From Luminiphilus sp. (lineage in GTDB: Bacteria > Pseudomonadota > Gammaproteobacteria > Pseudomonadales > Halieaceae), in the NCBI GenBank assembly GCA_024638905.1, contig JAHEJH010000079.1, positions 1 through 17,478 on the forward strand: DNA of 17,478 nucleotides, written 5' to 3'. Made by a program: the position numbers and the translations under genes. The notes beneath the pieces are model-generated. The model had not been told where the DNA came from. It searched no databases and saw only the letters and a program-made list of their open reading frames with translations. Shown here in pieces: positions 6,626-14,697 of this stretch; position 1 is the first letter of the stretch; each line of letters begins with the position of its first letter.

Positions 6626-8092
6626 CTACTCGACGGGCAAAATCTTCATCAAATCGGTTTTACCCGATTCGCCATGCGCGCTGCCCATAGTGAGCAGGAT
6701 GTAATCTCCGCGAGCCAGGTAGCCACCGTCCACTAGAAATTCAATGGTGCGCGCCTCGAGGTCCTGAGGTGCGAAGGCAGTGAAGTCAAAGAAAAGCGGA
6801 ATCACTCCGCGGCACAGCGCCAGACGCTGCAGCGTGTCGGCGTTGCGACTCAGGGCGAAGATGGGGAGGCCTGAGCTCAGCCGCGACATCATGGTGGGTG
6901 TTGTGCCTCGCTCTGTCAGGCACGCGATGCCCCGCATACGCGGGAAATGATTGGCACCGTACATCGCTGACAGCGCAATGGTTTCCTGCGCACTTGAGAA
7001 CTCCCTATCGAGCCGATATTTGGAGGTGCGAGCGACCGGATGCTGCTCCGCGCCGAGGGCCGCGTCCGCCATGGCGGTCACAACCTCGACAGGAAAATCC
7101 CCAACCGCGGTTTCGGCAGAGAGCATGACGGCGTCTGTTCCATCCAGCACAGCATTAGCGACGTCGAATACTTCTGCGCGGGTCGGCATGGAGTTGCTGA
7201 TCATGGATTCCATCATCTGCGTGGCCGTAATCACCATGCGGTCCCGCTTGCGCGTGGTGGAAATCAGATTCTTCTGAATACCGATGAGCTGGGCATCACC
7301 CACCTCAACACCCAAATCACCGCGCGCCACCATCACCCCGTCCGCGGCGTCAATGATGCTGTTCAAGAGCTCTGTGTCGGCCACTACTTCGGCCCGTTCA
7401 ATTTTCGCAATAATGGCGGGGCGCAGACCCTGATCCGCAAGTAGCTTGCGCGCATAGACAATGTCTTCGGCGCTGGAAACGAAGGAGACCGCGACAAAGT
7501 CGGGCTCAATGTCTGGCATAGCGCGGATATCGTCCAGGTCCTTCTCGGTTAATGCGGGTGCCGCCAAACCGCCACCCAACTTGTTGACGCCTTTCCGCGA
7601 ACTGAGTTTTCCGCCGATCACGACGGTACAGTCGACGGTTGTCTCGCTGACGTCATCGACTCGCAGCCTTAACTTGCCATCATCCAGAAGCAAAATATCG
7701 TCTTGCTCGACACTGGCCGGCAGCGCCTCGTATTCCACTGAAACGCCTCTTTGATCACCGGCGTCCGGTGCGATCGACAAGCTGAGCTGGAAAGGATCGC
7801 CCGCCTGGAGCATGACGGATCCTTCAGCGAACCCCCCAACGCGTATTTTGGGTCCTTGTAGGTCAGCCAGAATGCCCACGTACCGTCCGTGGTGTCCGGC
7901 TTGTCGGCGGATGTGCTGGGCAACCTGCGCGTGATCTGCTTGTGCCCCGTGACTAAAATTGAGGCGAAAGACATCGACGCCCGCTCCCAGCAAGCGACCA
8001 ATCATGTCCTGACTCTGGCTCGCGGGCCCCACCGTCGCAACAATCTTTGTGCGGCGTAGCGAGTTGGGGTCCTGAATCCGTTCGGCTGTCAC
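6626..8092 (-). CDS. pyk: Pyruvate kinase
   Basis: Final ATP-forming step of glycolysis: phosphoenolpyruvate plus ADP to pyruvate plus ATP. 488 residues, normal for a bacterial enzyme. Seen: N-terminal RRTKIVATVGPAS, the substrate loop FRLNFSHG (R43, N45, S47), the B domain from about 80 to 175, the catalytic IIAKIERAE (K230, E232), the metal ligand region VMVARGDLGVEV (D259), VITATQMMESMI (T291) and DAVMLSAETAVG (320-331). The C-terminal regulatory domain begins near 355. The start is GTG at 8092-8090, with AGGA about 6-7 nt upstream. There are two pyk classes in gammaproteobacteria, and I do not assign pykA or pykF. No T-tailed terminator is visible between pyk and csp, so read-through into csp is possible. 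Confidence 0.95.
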   Translation of the reverse strand: MTAERIQDPNSLRRTKIVATVGPASQSQDMIGRLLGAGVDVFRLNFSHGAQADHAQVAQHIRRQAGHHGRYVGILADLQGPKIRVGGFAEGSVMLQAGDPFQLSLSIAPDAGDQRGVSVEYEALPASVEQDDILLLDDGKLRLRVDDVSETTVDCTVVIGGKLSSRKGVNKLGGGLAAPALTEKDLDDIRAMPDIEPDFVAVSFVSSAEDIVYARKLLADQGLRPAIIAKIERAEVVADTELLNSIIDAADGVMVARGDLGVEVGDAQLIGIQKNLISTTRKRDRMVITATQMMESMISNSMPTRAEVFDVANAVLDGTDAVMLSAETAVGDFPVEVVTAMADAALGAEQHPVARTSKYRLDREFSSAQETIALSAMYGANHFPRMRGIACLTERGTTPTMMSRLSSGLPIFALSRNADTLQRLALCRGVIPLFFDFTAFAPQDLEARTIEFLVDGGYLARGDYILLTMGSAHGESGKTDLMKILPVE

Positions 8093-8248
8093 GGGTTGTC
8101 CTATTGCTGATTACAGCGGCAGTATTCGACGATAGAAATCCAGTAGAGTATGGCAGGATCGCGATCATGAGCGCTATGTCACAATACCGCTCCAGAGCCG
8201 GAGCCATAGCGGCATCGGGGCTGCAAGGAACATCAAGTAAACAGCACC

Positions 8249-8614
8249 ATGATACAAGTTACAGACAGTCGACGTCCCAATCCCCCCATCGGGTACGCCT
8301 GCGAATGTACGCTCACTCCGGAGCAGCAAATTGATTTGGTGGCGGAGTTTCACGTTCATCGAATTCGCCCTTCGCGCATCGCTTATCGACTGGGCATCGA
8401 TATTGCTCAGGTGGAGGCGTGGCTCTCAGGGGAGCAGGATGCAGAGCGGTTTCAGCGGCTGATGGCCGCCCATCGTCGTCGAAAGTATCAACTTCAGATT
8501 CGCCGTGCGGATCGGCTGCGAGGTCAGCAGTCCTACGAGTTACGGCTCGCTGCCCAGCAAGATCTGCAGCAGGAAGGTGGGGTGGAGTCGCCGCGGAGCG
8601 GCAGGCGACGGTAG
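8249..8614 (+). CDS. Small HTH-like protein of unknown function
   Basis: I do not recognise a named family. The predicted protein has 121 residues. After a loose, Pro-containing N-terminus, residues about 22-58 (LTPEQQIDLVAEFHVHRIRP then SRIAYRLGIDIAQVEAWLSG) look like a helix-turn-helix, with IAYRLGIDIAQVEAWL resembling a recognition unit. From 66 to 110 the chain is highly charged and rich in Arg/Gln (AAHRRRKYQLQIRRADRLRGQQ), as in a helical or nucleic-acid-binding tail. ATG 8249 is the only start in frame after an upstream stop at 8207-8209. The nearest AAGGAA is about 18 nt away, so initiation looks weak. It lies divergent from pyk and 33 nt before the SnoaL-like gene. A DNA-binding role is a guess. 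Confidence 0.6.
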   Translation: MIQVTDSRRPNPPIGYACECTLTPEQQIDLVAEFHVHRIRPSRIAYRLGIDIAQVEAWLSGEQDAERFQRLMAAHRRRKYQLQIRRADRLRGQQSYELRLAAQQDLQQEGGVESPRSGRRR

Positions 8615-8647
8615 GCACGAAAGAGAGACCCGAGTGAGAGAGCAAAC

Positions 8648-9049
8648 ATGACACAGCAATCTGATAATGCAATCGACCGGTGGCACGACATGATGGCTCA
8701 TGGCACCACAGACGGCCTATATGATCTTTTGGCGCCGGACTGCGTTTTCTGGTCCCCCGTCGTGCACACCCCGCAGCGGGGGCGGGACATTACACACATG
8801 TACCTCAGTGCAGCCGGGCAGGTTTTTGATACCGATTTTCGATACGTGCGTGAAGTGCGCGATGGCGATTCGGCGGTGTTGGAATTTGAGTGCACTATGG
8901 ACGGGATTCAGGTCAATGGCATCGATATGATTCAGACGGCCAATGGCCAGATCACTGAGTTCAAGGTGATGGTCCGCCCGCTGAAAGCGGTCAACAAGGT
9001 GCACGAAAAAATGATGGCGATGCTGGAAGCACTGAAAAATGCGTCGTGA
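8648..9049 (+). CDS. SnoaL-like / NTF2-fold protein
   Basis: 133 residues with the pattern of the NTF2-like alpha+beta barrel: an N-terminal helix (DNAIDRWHDMMAHGTTDGLYDLLAPDCVFWSPV), an RGRDITHMYLSAAGQVF helix, then long strands (FRYVREVRDGDSAVLEFECTMDGIQVNGIDMIQTANGQITEFKVMVRP). The LYDLLAPDCVFWSPV and GIDMIQTANGQI segments are typical of the SnoaL-like group, which includes small-molecule isomerases, cyclases and ligand-binding proteins. No specific catalytic residue can be assigned, so the substrate is unknown. A GAGAG ribosome site (8636-8640) is 7 nt before ATG. It precedes ubiX by 58 nt and may share its transcript. Confidence 0.8.
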   Translation: MTQQSDNAIDRWHDMMAHGTTDGLYDLLAPDCVFWSPVVHTPQRGRDITHMYLSAAGQVFDTDFRYVREVRDGDSAVLEFECTMDGIQVNGIDMIQTANGQITEFKVMVRPLKAVNKVHEKMMAMLEALKNAS

Positions 9050-9107
9050 AAAGCGTCTGCCCCGTGTTCGCGCAGAGATTAGGGCCAGCGCCCGCTAGGG
9101 GTCTCCT

Positions 9108-9683
9108 GTGGAGAATGAACCCGTGGATCGACTGATTATTGGCATTAGCGGCGCCTCCGGCGTGCAGTACGGTGTTCGGGCGCTGGAGCTCCTCAAGCCG
9201 CTGCCGATTGAAACGCACTTGATTATGAGTAAATCGGCCGAGCTCACCGTGCATCATGAGCTGGATCAATCGGTTGAGGATATCCGGGAACTGGCTGACG
9301 TGTGGTATCCGGTGCGGAATGTCGGCGCCTCGGTGGCCAGTGGATCTTTCCGCACCCGCGGTATGCTGATGGCACCCTGCTCAATCAGGACGCTCGGTGA
9401 AATCACATCAGGGGTGACCTCGTCGCTGCTCACACGAGCGGCGGATGTGGTGCTGAAGGAGCGCCGTCGATTGGTGCTGATGGTGCGCGAGACGCCTTTG
9501 CATCTCGGCCATCTCCGCAACATGGCGGCCGTCACCGAGATGGGGGCCGTTGTGGCCCCGCCCGTGCCCGCTTTTTATGCCAAACCCGATTCGCTGGATG
9601 CCGTGATCACCCAGAGTGTGGCGCGTGCATTGGATCTCTTTGATATTACGCTCCCCGAGACGCATCGCTGGACCGAGTCGTGA
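9108..9683 (+). CDS. ubiX: Flavin prenyltransferase UbiX
   Basis: UbiX attaches a dimethylallyl group to FMN to make prenylated FMN, the cofactor of UbiD decarboxylases, including the one in ubiquinone synthesis. 191 residues. Seen: the FMN-binding loop GISGASGVQYG (12-22), VASGSF (76-81), MLMAPCSIRTLGEITSG (86-102), and the signature KERRRLVLMVRETPLHLGHL (117-136) with PPVPAFYAKP (151-160). No ubiD gene is in the window. Two GTG starts are possible. GTG 9108 has AGGGG 6 nt upstream; GTG 9123 has GGAG at 9110-9113 with 9-nt spacing and would begin MDRLIIGISGASG, closer to E. coli UbiX. The stop overlaps the next start by 4 nt. Confidence 0.93.
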   Translation: MENEPVDRLIIGISGASGVQYGVRALELLKPLPIETHLIMSKSAELTVHHELDQSVEDIRELADVWYPVRNVGASVASGSFRTRGMLMAPCSIRTLGEITSGVTSSLLTRAADVVLKERRRLVLMVRETPLHLGHLRNMAAVTEMGAVVAPPVPAFYAKPDSLDAVITQSVARALDLFDITLPETHRWTES

Positions 9684-10918
9684 CCCGATTCATCGACCGC
9701 GCCCGTCAGCAGTCGCTGGCGTGGCTGGTGTTCTTTGTGATCGTCGTCGATTTGATTGGTTTTGGCATTGTGATTCCGATCTTGCCCTTTTTATCTCCGC
9801 AGCTCGGCGGGGGCACGGATGACATCGCTTTTATTCTCGCTACGTACAGTGTCGCTGCGGCGATTGTTGCGCCGATCTGGGGCAGGTTGTCTGACCGGGT
9901 AGGTAGGCGGCGGATTCTCGGTATCTGTCTGCTTGGCGGAGCGGTATCGCACTTCCTGCTGGCCATTGCTGACACGCTCTGGCTGGTTTATGCGTCTCGT
10001 GCGGTGGCCGGCATGATGGCGGGGGGCGTTCCGGTGGCCACCGCTCTGATAGCAGATGCCAGCACGCCCGAGCAGAGATCCCGAGCCATGGGTTTGATTG
10101 GCAGAGCGTTCGGTATTGGTTTGATTCTCGGGCCCGTGATAGGCGGTGTACTCGCCCGAAGTGAGACAGACTTTATGCTGCCCTGTCTGGTCGCCGGCGT
10201 ATTATCAGTCGTTGCCGCCGCGTTGGCGTTTGTCCTTTTGCCAGCAGGTAAGGCCCGGGATGGTCATTCTGACACCGCAGTCGATGATGCCCCGCCCGCG
10301 TCTCTTCGTGAGATTGTGAAGCGCCCTGGATTACCCCTATTTATTTGTCAGTTTTGTTTCCACACCTCCGCGGTGAGCGCCTCGGTCTATCTGTTTCCAC
10401 TGTGGGTGGCGAATAGTCTTGGCTGGCAGGCCCGCGAAGTGGGACTGTTTTTTGGGCTGATCGGTGTCGTCATGGTGGTTACCCAGGGCAATATTCTTGG
10501 CCGCATGACCGACCGCTTTGGCAATCTTTGGGTATTGCGCGGCGCGGCGGTGTGCTTCAGTGCCTCGCTCGCGCTTTCAGCCGTTGCGACCCAGGCGTGG
10601 GCTATGGGCGCGCTGGGCCTGTTGTTGTTCTCTGCGGCCACGCTATGTCTACCGGTGCTCAATACCATCGCGAGCCATTTGGTCACCCCTGCGTCGCGGG
10701 GACAGTTCTTTGGCGTGACAGCCTCTTCTGCTGCCTTCGGTCGGATTCTGGGTCCCTTGGTGGCAGCGGCTTTACTGGCACAGGGAGGCTATGGGCTGGC
10801 CTGGTTGGGAACCAGTGTCGTCGTCCTGCTGGTTGTGATGTGGTCACTGGTCTTCGGTAATGCACTCGCAACCCAGCCGGCCGATGCCGCACCAGATCTG
10901 TCAAGGAGCACCCTGTGA
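9680..10918 (+). CDS. MFS transporter, TetA-like drug/H+ antiporter family
   Basis: Inner-membrane transporter, 412 residues, about 12 helices. Seen: the first helix VFFVIVVDLIGFGIVIPILPFL (18-38) as in TetA-type DHA1 carriers, motif A GRLSDRVGRR (68-77) between helices 2 and 3, and the antiporter motif C region GIGLILGPVIGG (145-156). A charged central loop (about 193-217) precedes the second half, where a motif A-like GRMTDRFGN is repeated. The substrate is unknown, and resistance cannot be inferred from sequence. The GTG start lies within the ubiX stop (GTGA), and its own stop overlaps the next gene the same way. It is probably co-translated with ubiX and the dehydrogenase. Confidence 0.88.
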   Translation: MTRFIDRARQQSLAWLVFFVIVVDLIGFGIVIPILPFLSPQLGGGTDDIAFILATYSVAAAIVAPIWGRLSDRVGRRRILGICLLGGAVSHFLLAIADTLWLVYASRAVAGMMAGGVPVATALIADASTPEQRSRAMGLIGRAFGIGLILGPVIGGVLARSETDFMLPCLVAGVLSVVAAALAFVLLPAGKARDGHSDTAVDDAPPASLREIVKRPGLPLFICQFCFHTSAVSASVYLFPLWVANSLGWQAREVGLFFGLIGVVMVVTQGNILGRMTDRFGNLWVLRGAAVCFSASLALSAVATQAWAMGALGLLLFSAATLCLPVLNTIASHLVTPASRGQFFGVTASSAAFGRILGPLVAAALLAQGGYGLAWLGTSVVVLLVVMWSLVFGNALATQPADAAPDLSRSTL

Positions 10919-11886
10919 CGCCCAAGTGCGTGATCAGCCTCGATCTGCCCGAGGACATCATTGCGCCGTTAGGTGATCACTTCGATCTACTGACGTGGTC
11001 AGGCATGGAGGCGATGCCCGAGGTGACGCTGCAAGAATGGCTTGCTGATGCCGAGGGCCTGTTGTGCGCACTCTCCACGCCGATCACGGCATCCGTTATC
11101 GCGGGCGCTAAGCATTTAAAGGTCATTTCAACCATCTCGGTGGGTGTTGACCACATTGATTTGGCGGCGGCTACTGCTGCCGGCATCCCCGTCGGTCATA
11201 CACCGGGTGTATTGGTCGATAGCACCGCTGATTTGGCAGTGGGGCTGATGATTGCGGCAACCCGCCGGATCGCGGAGGCCGATCGATGGATCCGAACCGG
11301 CCAATGGTCCCAGGGTTGGCAGTCAGACTTGCTGCTGGGAACCGATCTTAGTCAGGCGACCGTCGGCATCGTGGGTCTGGGCCCTATTGGCGAGGCAACC
11401 GTAAAGCGCCTTAGCGGGTTTGGCGCCACTATTTTGGGTTGGAATAGGACACCTAAAACCGTCGAGGGTGTCGAGATGGTGGACCTTGAGGACCTCTTCC
11501 GCCGCTGTGACATCGTGTCCCTTCACACCGCCCTCACGCCAGATACGCTCCAGATCGCCAGCCGCAAGCGCCTGGCAAGCATGCGTTCTGGCGCTACGTT
11601 AATTAACACCGGCCGCGGTGCCTTGGTCGATGAAGAGGCGCTAATCGAAGCGCTGTCCAGCGGACGTCTCAGAGCCGGTCTCGATGTGTTTGAGTCCGAG
11701 CCATTACCCACTGATCATCCACTTTTCAGTCTGGATAATGCGGTGTTACTGCCACATGTGGGGAGTGCGACTTTCTCGACGCGGATGGCTATGGTGACCC
11801 GAGCCCTTGAGAATCTGCGGGCTGGGATGTCGGGTCAACCGTTGCCTTTTTGTGCGAACCCGGAGGTCTGCGGGTTCAACGGGTAG
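10915..11886 (+). CDS. D-2-hydroxyacid dehydrogenase, hydroxypyruvate/glyoxylate reductase-like
   Basis: NAD(P)H-dependent reductase of 2-oxoacids, 323 residues. Seen: substrate loop VGVDHID (76-82), Rossmann motif VGIVGLGPIGEA (150-161) with GLGPIG at 154-159, and catalytic R234 (NTGRG), E262 (DVFESEP) and H281 (LLPHVGSAT). After the glycine motif the second strand ends GWNRTPK with an Arg (R178), which suits NADPH. The C-terminal run DHPLFSLDNAVLLPHVGSAT is very like human GRHPR and bacterial glyoxylate/D-glycerate dehydrogenases, so glyoxylate or hydroxypyruvate is the likeliest substrate. The GTG start overlaps the MFS stop by 4 nt. The last 11 bases overlap the convergent lipoprotein gene. 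Confidence 0.88.
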   Translation: MTPKCVISLDLPEDIIAPLGDHFDLLTWSGMEAMPEVTLQEWLADAEGLLCALSTPITASVIAGAKHLKVISTISVGVDHIDLAAATAAGIPVGHTPGVLVDSTADLAVGLMIAATRRIAEADRWIRTGQWSQGWQSDLLLGTDLSQATVGIVGLGPIGEATVKRLSGFGATILGWNRTPKTVEGVEMVDLEDLFRRCDIVSLHTALTPDTLQIASRKRLASMRSGATLINTGRGALVDEEALIEALSSGRLRAGLDVFESEPLPTDHPLFSLDNAVLLPHVGSATFSTRMAMVTRALENLRAGMSGQPLPFCANPEVCGFNG

Positions 11887-12466
11887 AGGCATCGGGAAGC
11901 ACGCGCAGTGCCCTCGCGATGCCGGGCTCGAGCTTGCGCCGGACTTTGTCTAAGTCGGGCTGGTTCTGATTTTCCACCACCTGGCTGATGCTTGCCGACC
12001 AGACCGAGGCCAGATTGCCCCCATCCTCGAAGCTGAGCATCAGGCTCGCGACTTCTCGCGGGCCGCTGAGTGCGTAGGCATTGTCCATGACGGCCGGGTC
12101 CGGGCTGCGGTTAATGACTGAGCTGGTCGGAGCAGGGTTGGGCATGCCGGGATCCACGCCGCCTTCCAGCCGGGCTCCGAAGGCATAGCTCACGAAAAAG
12201 TCGCCACCTGACGCCTGATACTGGTAGCCCTTTTTTTGCAGCGATTCTGATAACACTTCTCTTACCGTGGTTGAGAGCTGGTAAAGCGTTTCCATGGACT
12301 GGGGGACACCTGTCGGCACTTCAGCGCGCCAGCTAAAGGTCTGATAGCCCTTGCTGGCGAAACGATCTGCGGGCGCCGTGTCCACCTGCATGGTGGTGCA
12401 CCCCAGAATGCCGACACACAGTACGGTGATGACTGCGCGACGCAGGCACCTTGTCCAGTCGATCAT
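11876..12466 (-). CDS. DUF4136 family lipoprotein
   Basis: 196 residues from the chosen ATG at 12466. N-terminal RCLRRAVITVLCVGILGC is a lipoprotein signal with the lipid-bearing cysteine at C23. The following residue is Thr, not Asp, so sorting to the outer membrane is expected. The rest matches the DUF4136 pattern: ASKGYQTFSWRAEV near the start, VREVLSESLQKKGYQYQASGGDFFVSYAFG in the middle, and a C-terminal MLSFEDGGNLASVWSASIS followed by a helix. Function is unknown. AAGGAG lies 10 nt before ATG 12466, which makes it a better start than an upstream one at 12505 that would overlap the permease gene. It is the last gene of the gor operon; its 3' end runs 11 nt into the convergent dehydrogenase gene. 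Confidence 0.82.
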   Translation of the reverse strand: MIDWTRCLRRAVITVLCVGILGCTTMQVDTAPADRFASKGYQTFSWRAEVPTGVPQSMETLYQLSTTVREVLSESLQKKGYQYQASGGDFFVSYAFGARLEGGVDPGMPNPAPTSSVINRSPDPAVMDNAYALSGPREVASLMLSFEDGGNLASVWSASISQVVENQNQPDLDKVRRKLEPGIARALRVLPDASTR

Positions 12467-12492
12467 GTTAATGCCGCTCCTTGGGCCATCTA

Positions 12493-13251
12493 TTAGGGGA
12501 ACCATATCAGTTTCACCATCATGCCGGCGATCGAAAACACGACCACCCAGCGGATCACGCGCTCACCACCCTTCAGCGTCAGTTTGGCGCCGAGCCAGCC
12601 GCCGACGGCATTACCCACCGCCATGACGGCGCCTATCCACCAGAGCAACTCCAGTTGACTGCCAAACACCCACAGCGCAGAGAGCGTGTAGAGCAGAATA
12701 ATAAAGACTTTGTGGATGTTAGCCGCAACTAAGTCGAGGCCCAGCACCCGGTTGAGGATAGGTAGCAAAATGAAGCCCATGCCGATTTGAATAAACCCGC
12801 CCCAGAAGCCCGCTGCGACCATCAGAACATGTCCCCATAGGCGCCGTCGCGGTGTCAGGGGCGTGGCGGCCAAGGCTTGTGGCCGTCCGGCATCGGTCAG
12901 CATCACAATCAGCACCAAACCCATGACGCCTGCCAGTACCAAATTGAAGGTTTCGACAGGCAGGCGCACACCGACCAGCGCACCCGCCACTGCGCCCGGT
13001 ACCGCGCACAGTGAGAGCGACAGGATCATGCCTGACTGGGGCAGCCCATGCCGGATATAGGTCAAGGCCGCACTGATGTTGTGAGCGAGGATGGGTAGTC
13101 GATTGGTGCCGTTGGCAACGGGTCCGGGTACGCCCAGAAAAATCATGACCGGTACGGTAATCACCGAGCCACCCCCTGCCATGACATTGATGAAGCCGCC
13201 GGCTAATCCGGCGAGGATCAGCACCCCAATTTCCCACAGCGCGAGTTCCAC
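12493..13251 (-). CDS. TauE/SafE family membrane permease
   Basis: 252 residues, nearly all hydrophobic, with about eight membrane helices in two similar halves. Seen: GLAGGFINVMAGGGSVITVPVMIFLGVPGPVANGTNRL (15-51), the family's N-terminal signature, and its weaker echo in the second half, GFWGGFIQIGMGFILLPIL (148-166). Members export or import sulfite, sulfoacetate or other organosulfur anions, but many are uncharacterised, so the substrate is open. The GTG start is 2 nt after the gor stop and has a poor ribosome site, which suggests translational coupling. The lipoprotein gene follows 26 nt later. Pairing with glutathione reductase hints at a thiol or sulfur theme; that is only inference. 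Confidence 0.88.
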   Translation of the reverse strand: MELALWEIGVLILAGLAGGFINVMAGGGSVITVPVMIFLGVPGPVANGTNRLPILAHNISAALTYIRHGLPQSGMILSLSLCAVPGAVAGALVGVRLPVETFNLVLAGVMGLVLIVMLTDAGRPQALAATPLTPRRRLWGHVLMVAAGFWGGFIQIGMGFILLPILNRVLGLDLVAANIHKVFIILLYTLSALWVFGSQLELLWWIGAVMAVGNAVGGWLGAKLTLKGGERVIRWVVVFSIAGMMVKLIWFP

Positions 13252-13253
13252 GA

Positions 13254-14606
13254 TCAGTCGCGGGGTGTCCGCATGGTCACGAATTCCTCCGCCGCTGTGG
13301 GATGGATACCCACGGTGCGGTCAAAGTCGGCTTTGGTCGCACCCATTTTGAGTGCAATACCCAGTCCCTGGCATATCTCACCTGCATCGGTGCCCACCAT
13401 GTGTGCTCCCAGTACGCGATCAGACTTGGCATCGACGACTAGCTTCATCATGGTGCGCTCTTCACTGCCGCTTACCGCGTGTTTGAGTGGCCTGAAGGTG
13501 GACTCGAAAATGGTCACCTGATGTCCGGCCGTCAACGCCTCTTCCTCAGTGAGCCCCACGGTGCCAATGGGTGGTTGACTGAACACCGCGGTCGGGATGG
13601 CGTGGTAATCCATGGTCTGGGCCTGACCGCCAAACTGGGTTTGCGCAAAGGCCATCGCCTCGCCGATGGCCACCGGCGTCAGCTCCCAGCCACCGGTCAT
13701 ATCCCCCAGCGCGAAGATGCTGGGTTCTGCAGTTTGAAACGCATCATCGACCTCGATGTAGCCAGCTTCGGTGAGCGTCACCCCGGTATGCTCGAGTCCC
13801 AGCTGTGCAATATTCGGTCTGCGACCGGTCGCGTACCGCACGGCATCGAAGGGCTCGTGACCGTCCGAGAGATGGGCGATTACGCCACTGGTTTGGGACT
13901 CCAGCGCCGTGACATGGTGGTTGAAGCGCAAGTCCACGCCGGCTTTGCGCATTTCTTCGCTCAGAAATTGGCGAATGTCGTGATCAAAACCGCGGAGAAA
14001 CAGCTCGCCGCGATAACTCTGGACAACGTTGGCGCCCAGGCCCGTGAAGATGCTGGCGAATTCGGTGGCGATATAGCCACCACCCACAATGAGTAGCCGC
14101 TTGGGAAAGCGCTCCACATCAAAAATCTCGTTAGAGGTCAGCGCCAGCTCGATGCCGGGGATCTCCGGCATGGCGGGCCAGGTGCCGGTGGCGAGTAAAA
14201 TCTTCTCGGCGCGGTACCGGGACTCTCCCACCACGACTTCCTGGGGCCCGGCGAGCGCACCGTGGCCCTCAATAATATCAACTCCGGGTGCCTCAAGGAG
14301 GCGCGCATAAATGGCGTTGAGTCGCGCGATCTCCTTGGTCTTGTTGTCTCGCAGCGTTTTCCAGTCAAAAGAAACGCCCTCCGCCTGCCAGCCAAATTGT
14401 GCGGATTCGCGCCAGGCGGCTGCGTACTCACTGGCATAGACGTAGAGTTTTTTAGGGATACAGCCCACGTTGACGCAGGTGCCGCCCAGTGCGGCTTCCT
14501 CTACCACGGCCACCCGGGCACCGAATTCGGCGCTTTTTCTGGCGGCCCGGACGCCGCCGGAGCCTGCGCCAATGACCATCAGGTCGTAGTCAAAATGTTG
14601 AGTCAT
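13254..14606 (-). CDS. gor: Glutathione-disulfide reductase
   Basis: FAD flavoenzyme that reduces oxidised glutathione with NADPH. 450 residues, the normal size. Seen: FAD motif VIGAGSGGVRAAR (11-23), redox disulfide GGTCVNVGCIPKK (C44, C49), NADPH fold GGGYIATEFA (175-184) followed by two arginines typical of NADPH-specific glutathione reductases (R199, R205), FAD contact FALGDMTG (298-305), and the dimer-interface catalytic pair HPTAAEE (H435, E440). The sequence SYRGELFLRGFD fits glutathione reductase better than dihydrolipoamide dehydrogenase or mercuric reductase. ATG 14606 is preceded by GGTGA. It heads a - strand operon with the TauE/SafE permease and the DUF4136 lipoprotein, divergent from the DUF481 gene. 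Confidence 0.94.
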   Translation of the reverse strand: MTQHFDYDLMVIGAGSGGVRAARKSAEFGARVAVVEEAALGGTCVNVGCIPKKLYVYASEYAAAWRESAQFGWQAEGVSFDWKTLRDNKTKEIARLNAIYARLLEAPGVDIIEGHGALAGPQEVVVGESRYRAEKILLATGTWPAMPEIPGIELALTSNEIFDVERFPKRLLIVGGGYIATEFASIFTGLGANVVQSYRGELFLRGFDHDIRQFLSEEMRKAGVDLRFNHHVTALESQTSGVIAHLSDGHEPFDAVRYATGRRPNIAQLGLEHTGVTLTEAGYIEVDDAFQTAEPSIFALGDMTGGWELTPVAIGEAMAFAQTQFGGQAQTMDYHAIPTAVFSQPPIGTVGLTEEEALTAGHQVTIFESTFRPLKHAVSGSEERTMMKLVVDAKSDRVLGAHMVGTDAGEICQGLGIALKMGATKADFDRTVGIHPTAAEEFVTMRTPRD

Positions 14607-14681
14607 CGATTCACCAAAGGCGCGGCGGAAGTTGTCGCATTCCGCAATTTCATTGTCGTGGCGCTTCGCTTACAGTCCAGC

Positions 14682-14687
14682 GTTATA
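14682..14687 (-). promoter_or_regulatory. Candidate -10 element for gor
   Basis: On the - strand TATAAC matches the -10 consensus at 5 of 6 positions, about 75 nt before the gor start. No convincing -35 is found at normal spacing. The 91-bp gap between gor and the DUF481 gene must hold both divergent promoters. Confidence 0.25.
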
Positions 14688-14697
14688 CGACCTAAAA

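Noticed and set aside
8157..8166. GATCGCGATC palindrome between pyk and the HTH-like gene
   Set aside because: A 10-bp palindrome made of overlapping GATC/CGCG units is common at this GC content. I could not tie it to a known operator.
8167..8334. Small + strand frame starting MSAMSQYRSR upstream of and overlapping the HTH-like gene
   Set aside because: Composition is Ser/Gln/His rich without secondary structure, there is no ribosome site, and it overlaps a better candidate in another frame.
8587..8609. GTCGCC/GGCGAC inverted repeat at the end of the HTH-like gene
   Set aside because: It lies inside the coding region and has no T tract after it, so it is not supported as a terminator.
8313..8672. 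119-residue - strand frame opposite the small HTH-like gene
   Set aside because: It extends into the SnoaL-like start and is full of Pro/Arg/Ala runs. The + strand frame has better protein-like structure, though neither is certain.
13479..14096. 205-residue + strand frame inside gor
   Set aside because: Antisense to glutathione reductase, whose catalytic motifs are all intact; no family signal.
14632..14697. Upstream TTG-initiated extension of the DUF481 protein
   Set aside because: It would put 22 residues before the signal peptide, starts at a rare codon, and fills the gap needed for the divergent promoters.
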